A stretch of 56,308 nt of DNA from Holosporales bacterium (GTDB lineage: Bacteria; Pseudomonadota; Alphaproteobacteria; RUG11792). This document shows positions 9,379 through 19,194 of this stretch, one piece after another (within the stretch, counting starts at the first letter, position 1; every line of letters starts with the position of its first letter). Both the position numbers and the translations under genes were made by a program. The stretch lies in assembly GCA_031266135.1 (NCBI GenBank), contig JAISBP010000013.1, forward strand, positions 1 to 56,308, given 5' to 3'. The notes below the pieces were generated by a model. It did not search any database. It saw nothing but the letters and a program-made list of their open reading frames with translations, and had not been told where the DNA came from.

Positions 9379-10266
9379 ATGAACATGAGAAAATTCACAT
9401 TTGTTGCCTGTATTCTGGCACTTGGGATAAATAATTCTATCGGAGCTCAAAAACACACATTCCCCTACGCGACGCATATAGAGTCCATCCGGGATATGTC
9501 CCTGGATCAGGTAAAGCAACTTACGAATGGTGATCCTGTTGTCCGAGAATCGATGATTAAGACATATGGCGATTGGCCAAGGGACGTTGGAGAAGATAAA
9601 TGGAAGGAATACTTTGCAATCTTGACCACTACAGCTGGAACCGAAAACTTGCTGTGGAATGTTAAGATTGAGCCAGGGTACTGGAGCAATCACCGGTTAG
9701 GCCTTCGTCACGATCCAGATAACGACGCCAATAGGTTTGTAGTCGGGTGTTACGAAACCAATGATCTTTCTTTAGATACGGCCTATTCCTTCGGTGCGAA
9801 GAAGATTGGCGAGGAAGTTTATGATGAGGTTACGGGATTGCCCATAAGGAGACCGGTAATTTTATGGATTCAAGCAGCAGCATGTGCCATGATAAACAAA
9901 GAGTTGAATCAAGAGTATCCGTTACCTCAATTATATCCTGACGATGAGGTCCCTGAAGTGAAGGATGATGATCTTGAAGTTCCTGAAGTGGAGAGTGCTG
10001 ATCTTGAAGATAATACGGTTCAAAAAGTTGTTGCTTCAGTATCTTCGTGCTGGCCATTGTATGGATTGTCCATAGTTTCCGGCCTTGGAGCATGTGGAGC
10101 AGTTTATCAGTATTACCACACTACAGATCCAGCCTATAAAAATATGTGGTTAGGAATTGCGGCTCTTTCCGGAATAACATGTGCTGGTAGCGCATACTAT
10201 GCTATGTCTAGGAGAAGTGGTGATGATGAGGCTCCTTCTATCGTCGAAGAGCGGTCATGCTTATAG
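9379..10266 (+). CDS. Exported protein with C-terminal hydrophobic hairpin, 295 aa
   Basis: Unrecognised. The open frame begins at a TTG at 9352, but I choose the ATG at 9379, which starts a clear signal peptide (MNMRKFTFVACILALGINNS, cleaved near IGA). The body is Trp/Tyr-rich. A short acidic duplication, DEVPEVKDDDLEVPEVESAD, follows at about 190-210. Two hydrophobic helices (roughly residues 225-245 and 255-275) then precede a short charged tail. Two membrane segments at the C-terminus would fit insertion in a membrane after export; this is inference. A family A element lies 48 bases after the stop. Confidence 0.65.
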   Translation: MNMRKFTFVACILALGINNSIGAQKHTFPYATHIESIRDMSLDQVKQLTNGDPVVRESMIKTYGDWPRDVGEDKWKEYFAILTTTAGTENLLWNVKIEPGYWSNHRLGLRHDPDNDANRFVVGCYETNDLSLDTAYSFGAKKIGEEVYDEVTGLPIRRPVILWIQAAACAMINKELNQEYPLPQLYPDDEVPEVKDDDLEVPEVESADLEDNTVQKVVASVSSCWPLYGLSIVSGLGACGAVYQYYHTTDPAYKNMWLGIAALSGITCAGSAYYAMSRRSGDDEAPSIVEERSCL

Positions 10267-10314
10267 CATCAGAAAGAAAATCGAATTATGGAAGCCATTA
10301 TCAATGATCACAAT

Positions 10315-10434
10315 AGACATCTTTTCAAAACCTTCAGAATCAGATCTTATGGAAGGAGATCCGACACGAAGAACCGGAGTGCCCGTGGCTAGACGCAGCA
10401 GAAGACTGGTTGTGGAGAGTTTGGGAAGAGGTCT
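10315..10434 (+). repeat. Family A element, intergenic, 120 bp
   Basis: It starts AGACATCTTTTCAAAACC and ends GGGAAGAGGTCT. It carries the family's central blocks (CAGAATCAGATCTTATGGAA, AGAACCGGAGTG, GCAGCAGAAGACTG) but lacks about 25-40 internal bases seen in the glmU and recO copies. Flanks are AAT and ATT, not an exact direct repeat. A second end-like block (GTTCGAAAGAGATCT) sits about 20 bases downstream. The copy lies between two genes and interrupts neither. Confidence 0.85.
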
Positions 10435-10541
10435 ATTGTCTAGGTTCGAAAGAGATCTATTATATCTTTACTCGGATGGTCTGTCAATCTAATTATTCGG
10501 CAATATAACCAGATAATTATATGCGCTTGTAGGAGTATATT

Positions 10542-13500
10542 TTATCCAGTAGATCTCTTTCCAAACTGCGACTTCATGGTCTTTTGTACGTCAGATCCAC
10601 TGCTCAAATCCTCATGGATTCTTTGTTTGGAAAGAACTCTATTAAACTTCACACCGTGGATGGATTCTATTCTCCGACTATTCTCTATCGATATATTCTT
10701 CTTATATTTCGTTTCTATTTCAATTTTCTTCCCATTGCCTTTTTGCACAATAAATGAAATCTCGTTTTCACCGTCCTCTATATTTTCGATATTCCTATAG
10801 AGGGCATCGACATCTGCATCTTCGTCGAGATACAAAAAGATTTTCTGCCTTTTTATTAGTGTCTCAACATTCTGAATATTTATGGCGAGTAGTTTATCGT
10901 TACCAGTCTCCGGCTTCCGTGTGATATCGATAACGAGAGGAGTCCCCACCTTCAAGATTGAGCTATTCTTCGCATAGAGATCCGGGAAGACAGTAATCTC
11001 ATACGTATTATCGGTATCCGATATCGTTAGGAACGCGTATTTTTGATCGTTTTTCGAGAGTTTATCTTTCCTGGACAGTAACACCCCAGCGACCGTCATA
11101 TTCTCGGATGCCTTTGCGAAATCTCGACTCCGCGTGATATTAAACCTAGTCAGATGTTCCCAATAGGCCTCCATTGGGTGAGAACTCAGGTAAAATCCTA
11201 TGGCCTTACGTTCCAGCTCGAGTTTCTCGATGAGACTATATTCCGGAACATCTCGTAATTGATCCTCGGACATTACGTCCGTATCGCCGAATAAAGATTT
11301 CTGCTTTGATTCGGCCTTTTTGGAACGTGACAACAGGAGATCAGCAGATTCCAGCAATTGGCGTCGATTGTGATTCAGTGTATCGAATGCACCTGACAAT
11401 ATCAGGGCTTCAATATGGCGAATAGACAGCCCTATATGCTGAGTACGTTTAAAAAATTCAAAGATTCCTTTAAAGGGACCTCGCGCCTCCCTTTCCCGCA
11501 CAACTTCACTCATGATCGTGGTACTACAGCCTTTGAGGCTGCCGAGGGCGTATCTTATCGCCCCATTTTCTATCGTAAAATACTCTGTGGATTCATTGAT
11601 ATCTGGGCCCAGAGTGGTGATCCCAGCCTCCCTAGCATCCTGTACGAAGATCGATATCTTATCGACGTTCCCTATATCGAGATTCATGACCGCTATATAG
11701 AACTCATTCCTGAAGTTTGCCTTGAGGAATGCGGTCTGATACGCCAGGAGTGCATACGGTGCCGCGTGCGACCTATTAAATCCATAGCTAGCGAATTTCT
11801 CCATGAGGGCGAAGGTCTGCTGCGCAATATCCCGGGGGATCCCCTTAGCCACGGCTCCCGATATGAATATCTCACGATTCCGTTCCATTTCCTCGCGGAT
11901 CTTCTTGCCCATCGCGCGACGCAGTATATCGGCTGCGGCCAGTGAATACCCGCCCATCTCCTGAGCAATCTTCATGACCTGCTCCTGATAGACCATGACA
12001 CCATACGTCCTCTTCAGGATGGGCTCTAGGATGGGGTGCAGGTACGTCACCTCTTCTTTCCCGTGTTTCCTGGCCAGATATTTGGGGATATCATCGATCG
12101 GTCCCGGTCTATACAGCGAAACGAGAGCTATAAGATCTTCGAGTCCATCTGGCTGCAGTTTCTGGACCACGTCCTTCATCCCCGAGCTTTCCAGCTGGAA
12201 TACACCGACGACGTCTACGGAACACAGCATATCAAGCGTCGCCTTATCTTCGAGATCTATTTTCGCTATATCTATATCGATCCCACGATACTTCCTGATA
12301 TTGTCACAGGCATGCCGTATGAGAGTCAGCGTCTTGAGGCCAAGGAAATCGAATTTAACGAGGCCGGCGCTCTCCACAAACTTCATATTAAATTGCGTGA
12401 TGGCGAGGTCCGATTCACCGTCCGAATATAGGGGCGCCATTTCGTCGACGTCCTCGTTGCTGATGACGACTCCGGCCGCATGGGTCGATGCATGACGGTA
12501 TAATCCCTCGAGCTGTAGGGCCGTATTAATCAGGAAAGCGACGGTATCGTCCTCATCCATCAGTTGCCTAAATTGAGGCTCTATCTCGATGGCCTGAGCT
12601 AAATCCACTGGAGAGGACGGATTATGAGGCACAAGTTTCGATATTTTATCTACCTGCCCATATGGCATCTGGATAACACGCCCAACGTCACGGATGACGG
12701 CCCGGGCTTGCAGTGTTCCCAATGCTATAATGTGGGCCACCTTCTTCTCGCCGTACTTGTCTTTGACGTATCTAATGACTTCATCACGCCTTTCCTGACA
12801 GAAATCGATATCAAAATCCGGCATCGAAACCCTATCGGGATTTAAAAACCTTTCGAAGAGGAGGGTGTATTTAACGGGGTCGAGATCGGTTATCAGGATC
12901 GACCAGGCGACGACTGAGCCAGCGCCAGATCCCCGTCCCGGTCCAACCGGGATCCCCTGATCCTTAGCCCACCTAACGAAATCAGAGACGATGAGGAAGT
13001 ATCCACTGAATCCCATGTTCTTAATGACGGAGAACTCATATTCTAGTCTCTTAAAATACTCGGCCTCTATTTCTTCTTTGGGGGTATTCTTATTCGAATC
13101 ATATAGGAATACTTCTTCTTCCAGGCGTTTGTGAAGTCCGTGTCGTGCCATCTCTTCAAGTAGAGAATCTTCATCTTTCCCAGAATTATCCCCAAATCTC
13201 GGAAGAATAGGATTCTTTTTGACGGGCATAAAACTGCATCGTTTAGCTATTAGTGCTGTATTATGAAATGCCTCCTTAATATCCGAGAAAATATGGAACA
13301 TCTCATGCGAGGACTTAACGTAATGCTCCGGTGATACCCGCCGCCTATCCTTGGTCGTGATATACACCCCATCCGCAATGCATAGCAACGCGTCATGGGC
13401 CTTATGCATAGACTTCTCCAGGAAGAACACGTCATTCGTGGCCACGAGCGGAACGTTATTCTGCATAGCAAATTCTATGAAGAATGGCTCCGTTTGCTTT

Positions 13501-14027
13501 TCTATAGGCTCATCAGTCCGGGATAACTCGATATAAAAATTGGGACCAAAGATGGAGGACATATCCTTCAGGAATGAAGTGGCACCCTCGTGGTCACCAT
13601 CAACGAACATGGAGCCCGCTGGTCCACGAGCCCCTCCACTTAAAACGATTAGTCCATCCCTATAGTTACGCAAGTTATCCAGAGTTATGAATTTGCCTGT
13701 ATTCTGATTTTCAATATAGAAACACGTCATAAGCTTCAACAGATTCTTATATCCTCGTTCGTTTTGGGCGAGGCAAATAATCGGAGCGATAAGGTCTTTA
13801 AATCTTAGATTTATGAGGCTACCGGAGATTGGCTGAATTCCCTTATCCGCACATTTAAGCGAGAATTCCAGGGCTCCGAACATGTTGTTGGTATCAGTGA
13901 TGGCGATGGCCGGCATATCCAGAGAGACACACATCTTCACGAGATCTGGGATCTTGATGGCTCCCTCACATAGGGAATACGCCGTGTGGATTCTCAAATG
14001 AATAAATGGATTACGCTGTAAATTCAT
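10542..14027 (-). CDS. dnaE: DNA polymerase III subunit alpha
   Basis: Replicative polymerase of 1161 aa, the usual length. The PHP domain opens with HLRIHTAYSLCEGA. The C-family polymerase core contains the catalytic motif PDFDIDF at about residue 402, preceded by a glycine-rich PVGPGRGSGAGSVVAW block. The thumb and fingers include the FNRSHAAPYALLAYQTAFLK segment. A helix-hairpin-helix and an OB domain follow (AGVLLSRKDKLSKNDQKYAF). The gene stands alone, transcribed away from the secreted-protein pseudogene. Confidence 0.97.
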   Translation of the reverse strand: MNLQRNPFIHLRIHTAYSLCEGAIKIPDLVKMCVSLDMPAIAITDTNNMFGALEFSLKCADKGIQPISGSLINLRFKDLIAPIICLAQNERGYKNLLKLMTCFYIENQNTGKFITLDNLRNYRDGLIVLSGGARGPAGSMFVDGDHEGATSFLKDMSSIFGPNFYIELSRTDEPIEKQTEPFFIEFAMQNNVPLVATNDVFFLEKSMHKAHDALLCIADGVYITTKDRRRVSPEHYVKSSHEMFHIFSDIKEAFHNTALIAKRCSFMPVKKNPILPRFGDNSGKDEDSLLEEMARHGLHKRLEEEVFLYDSNKNTPKEEIEAEYFKRLEYEFSVIKNMGFSGYFLIVSDFVRWAKDQGIPVGPGRGSGAGSVVAWSILITDLDPVKYTLLFERFLNPDRVSMPDFDIDFCQERRDEVIRYVKDKYGEKKVAHIIALGTLQARAVIRDVGRVIQMPYGQVDKISKLVPHNPSSPVDLAQAIEIEPQFRQLMDEDDTVAFLINTALQLEGLYRHASTHAAGVVISNEDVDEMAPLYSDGESDLAITQFNMKFVESAGLVKFDFLGLKTLTLIRHACDNIRKYRGIDIDIAKIDLEDKATLDMLCSVDVVGVFQLESSGMKDVVQKLQPDGLEDLIALVSLYRPGPIDDIPKYLARKHGKEEVTYLHPILEPILKRTYGVMVYQEQVMKIAQEMGGYSLAAADILRRAMGKKIREEMERNREIFISGAVAKGIPRDIAQQTFALMEKFASYGFNRSHAAPYALLAYQTAFLKANFRNEFYIAVMNLDIGNVDKISIFVQDAREAGITTLGPDINESTEYFTIENGAIRYALGSLKGCSTTIMSEVVREREARGPFKGIFEFFKRTQHIGLSIRHIEALILSGAFDTLNHNRRQLLESADLLLSRSKKAESKQKSLFGDTDVMSEDQLRDVPEYSLIEKLELERKAIGFYLSSHPMEAYWEHLTRFNITRSRDFAKASENMTVAGVLLSRKDKLSKNDQKYAFLTISDTDNTYEITVFPDLYAKNSSILKVGTPLVIDITRKPETGNDKLLAINIQNVETLIKRQKIFLYLDEDADVDALYRNIENIEDGENEISFIVQKGNGKKIEIETKYKKNISIENSRRIESIHGVKFNRVLSKQRIHEDLSSGSDVQKTMKSQFGKRSTG

Positions 14028-14243
14028 GGCTTATTAGGCTCTGTGGGGGAATTCTACCTCAACAAGATATAGAGTATAATCATTCCATTTTGGAAATACA
14101 CCCATTACCTTTGTAAGATCTAAATCACTTTCCTGTGCTTATGGATGGAATTATGAGGCGGTTTCAGATGGAGTATATCGGAGCCGGCCGCGCGGCATCT
14201 GATCCGTCTCGAAGTATATGAACGTTAACTCTCAAACAAAACC

Positions 14244-14273
14244 TTGATTATACTCCTCTAAATCCATTACAAT
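14244..14273 (+). promoter_or_regulatory. Sigma-70-like promoter of the 14322 pseudogene
   Basis: TTGATT (14244-14249), 18-bp spacer, TACAAT (14268-14273), about 48 bases before the ATG. A good AAGGAG precedes the ATG, so expression signals seem intact although the reading frame is broken. I see nothing else in 14028-14321. Confidence 0.45.
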
Positions 14274-14321
14274 ATGCATCATTACAAGAAAACAATTTTC
14301 GTCTTTTAAGGAGACAACAGT

Positions 14322-15122
14322 ATGAGGTCAATAAAACGAATCGGGAAGACGGCGGTCTGGGCTTTAGGTTTAGCTGCAATCGTGATCCTGAACGCAAGAG
14401 CAAGTGAGGATCCAGATGAGATAGACAATGCTTCCTACGCGATAGTTAAACAAGCAATGGCGTTGAACGGGCTCTTCTCTTCCTATGCAATGGAAGGCCT
14501 GTGAGTTTCAGTTGCGCCTGCAGATTCATTGTGGGGTAGTATCCTGAGAGTAGTAGAAATAGCCCAAGCAGGTATTCCCGGCACAACCGGAGAAGCGCCG
14601 GTATGTCAAGTACTGTGGCAGAGCTGGAACGCAGAACCAGCCAATCAAGTGCTCAGAGCCATTTTCCAAAATCCAGAAATGTCGCAGGTATTGGAATGGT
14701 TATCCTCCACGGTAGCAGGCGTCAGGCTGGGCCTGTTCAAAGGATCATGCACGGCGTTGAAGGCCGAGCAAGAATTGGCCAAAATAAGGACAGACCTAGG
14801 AAAAGTATACAATATCCTCGATACAATTGCACGGCCTGCAGTATTCGCCGTGCTCAACATGCCCACAGCATCCCCCACAGGGACGATCTTGTCTGAACAG
14901 GCAGATGTGCTAGAGGCCCTCCAGGCTGCCTCCGTGAACCCGGAATCGCTCATAGCAATACAGGCATGGCAGCAACTAGAGGCAAGCTTACAAGATCTGG
15001 AAGCCACGAGAAGGGAATTGGGGGTGATCGGTTCGTTCGCAATTGGCTTAATGCGCGGAGCGCCAAGCACCGATGCAGCTCCTCAACCTGATACCGAGGA
15101 TACAGCTTCTTCCCCGAGCTAG
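14322..15122 (+). pseudogene. Secreted protein gene broken by an in-frame TGA
   Basis: An ATG with AAGGAG upstream starts a signal peptide (MRSIKRIGKTAVWALGLAAI, cleaved near ARA). After 60 codons the frame meets a TGA at 14502-14504, then continues in the same frame, without another stop, for about 205 codons to 15122. The downstream part is helical and ends in an acidic Pro/Ser tail (TDAAPQPDTEDTASSPS), as in other exported proteins here. TGA is a real stop in this genome, so this is most simply a nonsense mutation. A short exported 60-aa peptide, or re-initiation at TTG 14529, are alternatives. Confidence 0.65.
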
Positions 15123-15126
15123 ATAT

Positions 15127-15162
15127 CATTCTCCTTGCCCTCATTATACACGAAGGAGAATG
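15127..15162 (+). terminator. Hairpin after the 14322 pseudogene
   Basis: CATTCTCCTT and AAGGAGAATG form a perfect 10-bp stem with a 16-base loop, four bases past the final stop codon. No T-run follows. A smaller ATGCTTA/TAAGCAT hairpin lies near 15279-15296. Confidence 0.45.
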
Positions 15163-15323
15163 GAGTTTGGGTGTTACCGCGCTTTCTCCTCAGTGTCCCA
15201 CACGATTGATTTTCACTGCAAATTTGAGTGTTTGATGGTTGTTTTACCCTCAGACGTCTTGGTGAAAAAGATTTAGGATGCTTAATTTTAAGCATTCATA
15301 TAGGCATCAGTATTTCCTCCATT

Positions 15324-15485
15324 TAAATTTATGCTCTATTAACGTTTTATTAAACAATTTATGATATCCTCTTTCCACTTCAGAAGCGCAGTATTTTTTG
15401 CATTAACAAGGCTGGATTTCAAGCATTCTTCGCGCTTAATTTTATATGATTGAAAAGTGGAACGAGTATAGTACAGGCAATCGGG
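15324..15485 (+). repeat. Family C repeat, copy 3, split by a family B element
   Basis: The left part (15324-15366) matches copies 1 and 2 (ATTAACGTTTTATTAAACAA, then TTATGATA). The right part resumes at 15469 with TAGTACAGGCAATCGGG, comparable to TAGTATCCCGGG in copy 2. The 102 bases between are a family B MITE. The rest of 15123-15745 holds small hairpins and no convincing gene. Confidence 0.65.
15367..15468 (-). mobile_element. Family B MITE, 102 bp, at a TA target
   Basis: The right end reads AAGTGGAACGAGTA and is followed by TA. The left end is a decayed version (TCCTCTTTCCACTT) preceded by TA. The element matches the copy at 30048-30149 over its whole length in opposite orientation. 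Terminal repeats plus a TA duplication are typical of non-autonomous relatives of IS630/Tc1 elements. No transposase is present in the window. Confidence 0.75.
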
Positions 15486-15745
15486 TCTTAGTCACACTTA
15501 TATTCTTATCAAACTTCCGCGCATCTATCCGCTGGTTATTATCTTCGATATCAGTTGGATCACAATAGCCTCCTTCCATAATTCTCAATAATCAGTGTTT
15601 TCTTCAAAAGTTCTTGAGAATGTAACCCTTCCGATTCAGCAGCCATGTCTCGACTTTTATGCAGCAGTCTTAGGGTATGATCAATCTTTTCGGCGAGAAG
15701 ATTGGACAATCTCCAGAGATGGATGATAGAATCAACGAATTCGAT

Positions 15746-15836
15746 GGAGAGATGGCCGAGCGGTTTAAGGCGCCCGCCTGGAAAGCGAGTATACGTCAAA
15801 AACGTATCGGGGGTTCGAATCCCCCTCTCTCCGCCA
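15746..15836 (+). tRNA. tRNA-Ser (anticodon GGA)
   Basis: Acceptor stem GGAGAGA/TCTCTCC, D-arm GCCGAGCGGTTTAAGGC, anticodon loop CTGGAAA, a long class II variable arm (TATACGTC...GACGTAT-like pairing), T-arm GGGGGTTCGAATCCCCC, and an encoded CCA. These features define a serine tRNA with anticodon GGA. Confidence 0.96.
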
Positions 15837-15881
15837 CAAAACTGCGCCTGAACGCTAAATGTTTTGTCTACAATCCATTCA

Positions 15882-15975
15882 GCATCAGAATTACTGGAAG
15901 GGAATATGGCGCACGGACGCCGTGTATTTTTGCGTACACCAAGAAACTTCTTATGGAGTATTACGTAATAAGAGG
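15882..15975 (+). repeat. Family A relic, short subtype
   Basis: CATCAGAATTACTGGAAGGG, a GCGCACGGACGCCGTGTA block, GCGTACACCAAGAA and CTTATGGAGTA follow, in order, the relics at 20183 and 26281 (the latter inverted). No terminal inverted repeat is recognisable. It lies just downstream of tRNA-Ser. Confidence 0.55.
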
Positions 15976-16086
15976 CCGAACGTACACGGCATCATGCACT
16001 CCCTATATTCATATATAAAAATCGGTTTACTCTTAGATTTCCGCAACTGTACTCCTCTATTCTACCAATAAGATTTAACCAGCAGG

Positions 16087-16809
16087 CTAGTCGTCCCATA
16101 CGAAAAATAGCGGTAGGTCATAGCCTCCTCCTTCCCATTGATCTCCCTTAGATTGACTTCGTATTCCCGCGCAAAGCTTAAATTTTTCCTCAACAAGACC
16201 CTGATACCCACCTACAAAAATATCAGGATACGTCTCTGCGATCTTACAGAGTAGGCTGACTACTTGGTATTTCGCGGACATCTCACTGTCTATATCGATA
16301 CCCATATTTGCATCATTCAGCAGGGTAAATACGTGCCAGGTATAGAATTTCTGCTGTCTCTCACTTTGCATAGCGAAATTTCCTGGAAGTTCATTCGGAA
16401 AGTTACTACCTTTAGGGGGTACTCGCAGTTTTTTCGGTGTCATAATATTTATATCACGCACTTGGATCATAAATCCTTCGACAAACACTTTAGGTGTGAA
16501 TTTGCTTATTGCATAAAGCGTTATTTCATTTTTATCATAAAACTCCCTTGTAACTTTACTATAAGTTGTCATTTCATTTTTACGCGATAAAAGATGCTGC
16601 AAGAGTTTATTCATGTGTTGCAATTGTTTTTTACCATCCATCTCGTTCCATCCTTCCGGCAGATATTCTGAAACAGGGAGACCATTAAAACATGGAATAT
16701 CTATAAACCCTTCCTGTGACATAACATCTTCTCCCGTCGAATACGATGTTGCGGTCAGTGGTGTCTGCGCCAGCAATGCTAATGCTGTATATTTCATAAA
16801 TTTATTCAT
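16087..16809 (-). CDS. Secreted protein, 240 aa
   Basis: Unrecognised exported protein. The ATG at 16809 follows AAGGAA at good spacing. The signal peptide is MNKFMKYTALALLAQTPLTA, with cleavage near TATS. The mature part is mixed alpha/beta with two well-separated cysteines (IPCFNG near residue 40 and LCAGIRS near 215), and ends in aromatic/acidic LPLFFVWDD. A near-perfect promoter lies at 16852-16880. It sits alone between tRNA-Ser and pnp. Confidence 0.75.
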   Translation of the reverse strand: MNKFMKYTALALLAQTPLTATSYSTGEDVMSQEGFIDIPCFNGLPVSEYLPEGWNEMDGKKQLQHMNKLLQHLLSRKNEMTTYSKVTREFYDKNEITLYAISKFTPKVFVEGFMIQVRDINIMTPKKLRVPPKGSNFPNELPGNFAMQSERQQKFYTWHVFTLLNDANMGIDIDSEMSAKYQVVSLLCKIAETYPDIFVGGYQGLVEEKFKLCAGIRSQSKGDQWEGGGYDLPLFFVWDD

Positions 16810-16851
16810 AGCAATTCCTTTCTTTGAAAACCGAATACTTCTCTGAGGAGT

Positions 16852-16880
16852 ATAATATCTATTCGTACTTAGATTGTCAA
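16852..16880 (-). promoter_or_regulatory. Sigma-70 promoter of the 240-aa secreted protein
   Basis: On the minus strand: TTGACA (16880-16875), exactly 17 bp, TATTAT (16857-16852). The leader to the ATG at 16809 is about 35 nt and contains the Shine-Dalgarno. Confidence 0.7.
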
Positions 16881-16901
16881 CTGTATAACTGTATATTTAT
16901 A

Positions 16902-18962
16902 TTACACATCCTTCATCGAAAGCTTTATTTTATTTCTATCGTCGACACCGATTACTTTAACGCGGACTTCCTGGCCTTCATGCAGGACCGATGCCACCGT
17001 CGGAATTTTATGTTTGGCGATATTGCTGATATGCACTAGGCCCTCCTTATTCCCTATCGAAACAAAGGCCCCGAAATCGGTAATCTTCGTGACTTTCCCA
17101 TCGAATATGGTCCCAATATCCGGTGGGCAACAGATGCCCTTTATATCCTCCATGGCCTCTTCGATCTTGGCCTTATCACTAGCAAATATCGTGACTATCC
17201 CGTTATCTGCAATATCAATCTTGGCGCCCGTCCTCTCGCAGATCTCCTTGATGATCTTGCCACCGGGGCCTATCAGATCCTTGATCCGATCCCGGCTGAT
17301 GGCCAACGTCTCCATCCTGGGGGCATTTTCATTGAGTTCATTCTTGGCACTGGCTATGGTTTTATTCATGATACCAAGGATATGGAGACGTCCTAATTTT
17401 GCCTGCGCCAACGCATCCTTAATTATCGCATCATTAATGCTCGTGATTTTGATGTCCATCTGGAGGGCCGTTATACCACGCTCAGTGCCCGCCACCTTAA
17501 AATCCATGTCTCCCAGATGATCCTCATCCCCCATGATATCAGACAATATAACGTATTTCTCACCTTCCTTGATGAGCCCCATGGCGATTCCGGCTACGGG
17601 CGAGGTGAGTGGAACACCAGCGGCCATCATCGAGAGAGATGATCCGCAGACGGTGGCCATCGAGGATGAGCCGTTGGATTCGGTGATATCCGATACCACC
17701 CTGATGGAGTATGGGAACTTCTCCTTGGGCGGGCAGACTGGATTTATGGATCTCCATGCTAGCTTCCCGTGCCCAACCTCGCGGCGTCCGGGAGCTCCCA
17801 TGCGGCCCGTTTCTCCCGTCGCATACGGTGGGAAATTATAATGCAGCATGAATCGCTCTTTCCGATCTCCCGAAATATCGTCCATTATCTGTTCGTCGGC
17901 ACTAGATCCCAGGGTCGATACCACGACGGCCTGCGTTTCTCCACGAGTAAATAGCGCACTCCCATGAACCTTCGGCAAAAAATCTATTTCGCATGAAATG
18001 TCGCGGATCTGGTCGGGTCCACGTCCATCGATCCTTTTGCCGCTGGCTAGGAGGGTATTCCTCATCTCCGTTGAGAGGATACTCTCGAACAGGCCATCCA
18101 ACACGACCTTCGCTTGCCGCTCTTTAAATTCTGTAAATAATTCTTCTTTCGCATTATCGAGGAGAATACTACGCTCCGCCTTATCCTTGGTATTCAATGC
18201 ATCCTTTATTCTGGTGATATACAGGGACTTTATTTCCCCCAATAAATCGGAGTGAATCTCCTCGAATGGGCTGACCTGCATCCGCGACTTCCCGGCTTTC
18301 TCCGTAAATTTTTTGACCATCTCGAGGATGGGCTGGAACGACCGAAATCCAAACATAACGGCACCGAGCATGGTGTCCTCGGATAGCTCATGGGCCTCTG
18401 ATTCCACCATCAGGATACCCTCATTGGTCCCCGCCACGAATAGATCCAACTGAGTCTGATGAATTGGATTTAGGATATACCCTTCATCGCTGGAGTAACC
18501 GACCTTGCATCCCGCGATTGGCCCCAAGAACGGGACTCCAGAAATATTCAACGCCGCTGAAGCCCCGGTCATGGCCGCGATCTCCGGATCGCAGTTGAGA
18601 TCATAACTCAAGACCGTGCAAACTACCTGTATATCATTGAGGAATCCCTCGGGGAACAGTGGCCTAATGGGCCGATCTATCAATCTGGAAATCAGGACCT
18701 CCCTGTCGGAGGGTTTACCTTCACGCTTTAGGAAACCACCCGGTATCTTCCCGGCCGAATAGAATTTCTCCTGGTAATTGATGGTCAACGGGAAGAACCT
18801 CGCATCCTCCGCTGGTGTCTTCGCAAAAACTGCGGTACAAAGGACGGTGGTATCACCGTACCTCACGATCACGGCGCCATCTGCCTGCCTCGCTATCTTC
18901 CCCGTCTCTATTGAAATCGTCTTCCCTGCCCAATTGATTCCCTCGGATATTACGTTAAACAT
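16902..18962 (-). CDS. pnp: Polyribonucleotide nucleotidyltransferase
   Basis: Phosphorolytic 3'-5' exoribonuclease and degradosome-type enzyme, 686 aa. Two RNase PH domains flank a helical linker. The second contains the conserved FMLHYNFPPYATGETGRMGA stretch. A KH domain with the GPGGKI loop lies at about 565-571. An S1 domain follows from about 613 (ITDFGAFVSIGNKEGLVHIS). The ATG is preceded by AAAGGA. No rpsO gene is adjacent, unlike the usual rpsO-pnp pair. Confidence 0.97.
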   Translation of the reverse strand: MFNVISEGINWAGKTISIETGKIARQADGAVIVRYGDTTVLCTAVFAKTPAEDARFFPLTINYQEKFYSAGKIPGGFLKREGKPSDREVLISRLIDRPIRPLFPEGFLNDIQVVCTVLSYDLNCDPEIAAMTGASAALNISGVPFLGPIAGCKVGYSSDEGYILNPIHQTQLDLFVAGTNEGILMVESEAHELSEDTMLGAVMFGFRSFQPILEMVKKFTEKAGKSRMQVSPFEEIHSDLLGEIKSLYITRIKDALNTKDKAERSILLDNAKEELFTEFKERQAKVVLDGLFESILSTEMRNTLLASGKRIDGRGPDQIRDISCEIDFLPKVHGSALFTRGETQAVVVSTLGSSADEQIMDDISGDRKERFMLHYNFPPYATGETGRMGAPGRREVGHGKLAWRSINPVCPPKEKFPYSIRVVSDITESNGSSSMATVCGSSLSMMAAGVPLTSPVAGIAMGLIKEGEKYVILSDIMGDEDHLGDMDFKVAGTERGITALQMDIKITSINDAIIKDALAQAKLGRLHILGIMNKTIASAKNELNENAPRMETLAISRDRIKDLIGPGGKIIKEICERTGAKIDIADNGIVTIFASDKAKIEEAMEDIKGICCPPDIGTIFDGKVTKITDFGAFVSIGNKEGLVHISNIAKHKIPTVASVLHEGQEVRVKVIGVDDRNKIKLSMKDV

Positions 18963-19194
18963 CTAGTATCCTTTTTATATAATTTCGTAAAAGCCAACAC
19001 TAACCTAGGGCATGTTAACACAGGCCTTTTCAACATTTCCATACAAAATAGGTTGCATTCTCATACCATATGCAGAGTATCCATCCTGACTGCTTACTGA
19101 GCATGGTTGAAACAAGAAGAATTATGCAGCTGTCTTAATGGGAACCTCTCCAGGTTATGAGTCTCCGAATAGACTGGGCTTCTGATCGCATTTT

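Noticed and set aside
10181-10492. Frame including the intergenic family A copy as a gene
   Set aside because: It overlaps the end of the exported-protein gene in another frame and consists mostly of the stop-free repeat.
14502-14504. TGA read as Trp (code 4), which would rejoin the split secreted gene
   Set aside because: Housekeeping genes such as ruvC and accD end at TGA, prfB (RF2) is intact, and Trp is encoded by TGG. The other split gene is broken by TAA, which code 4 does not explain.
15560-15799. 79-codon frame on the minus strand
   Set aside because: It overlaps tRNA-Ser on the opposite strand and has no ribosome-binding site or recognisable product.
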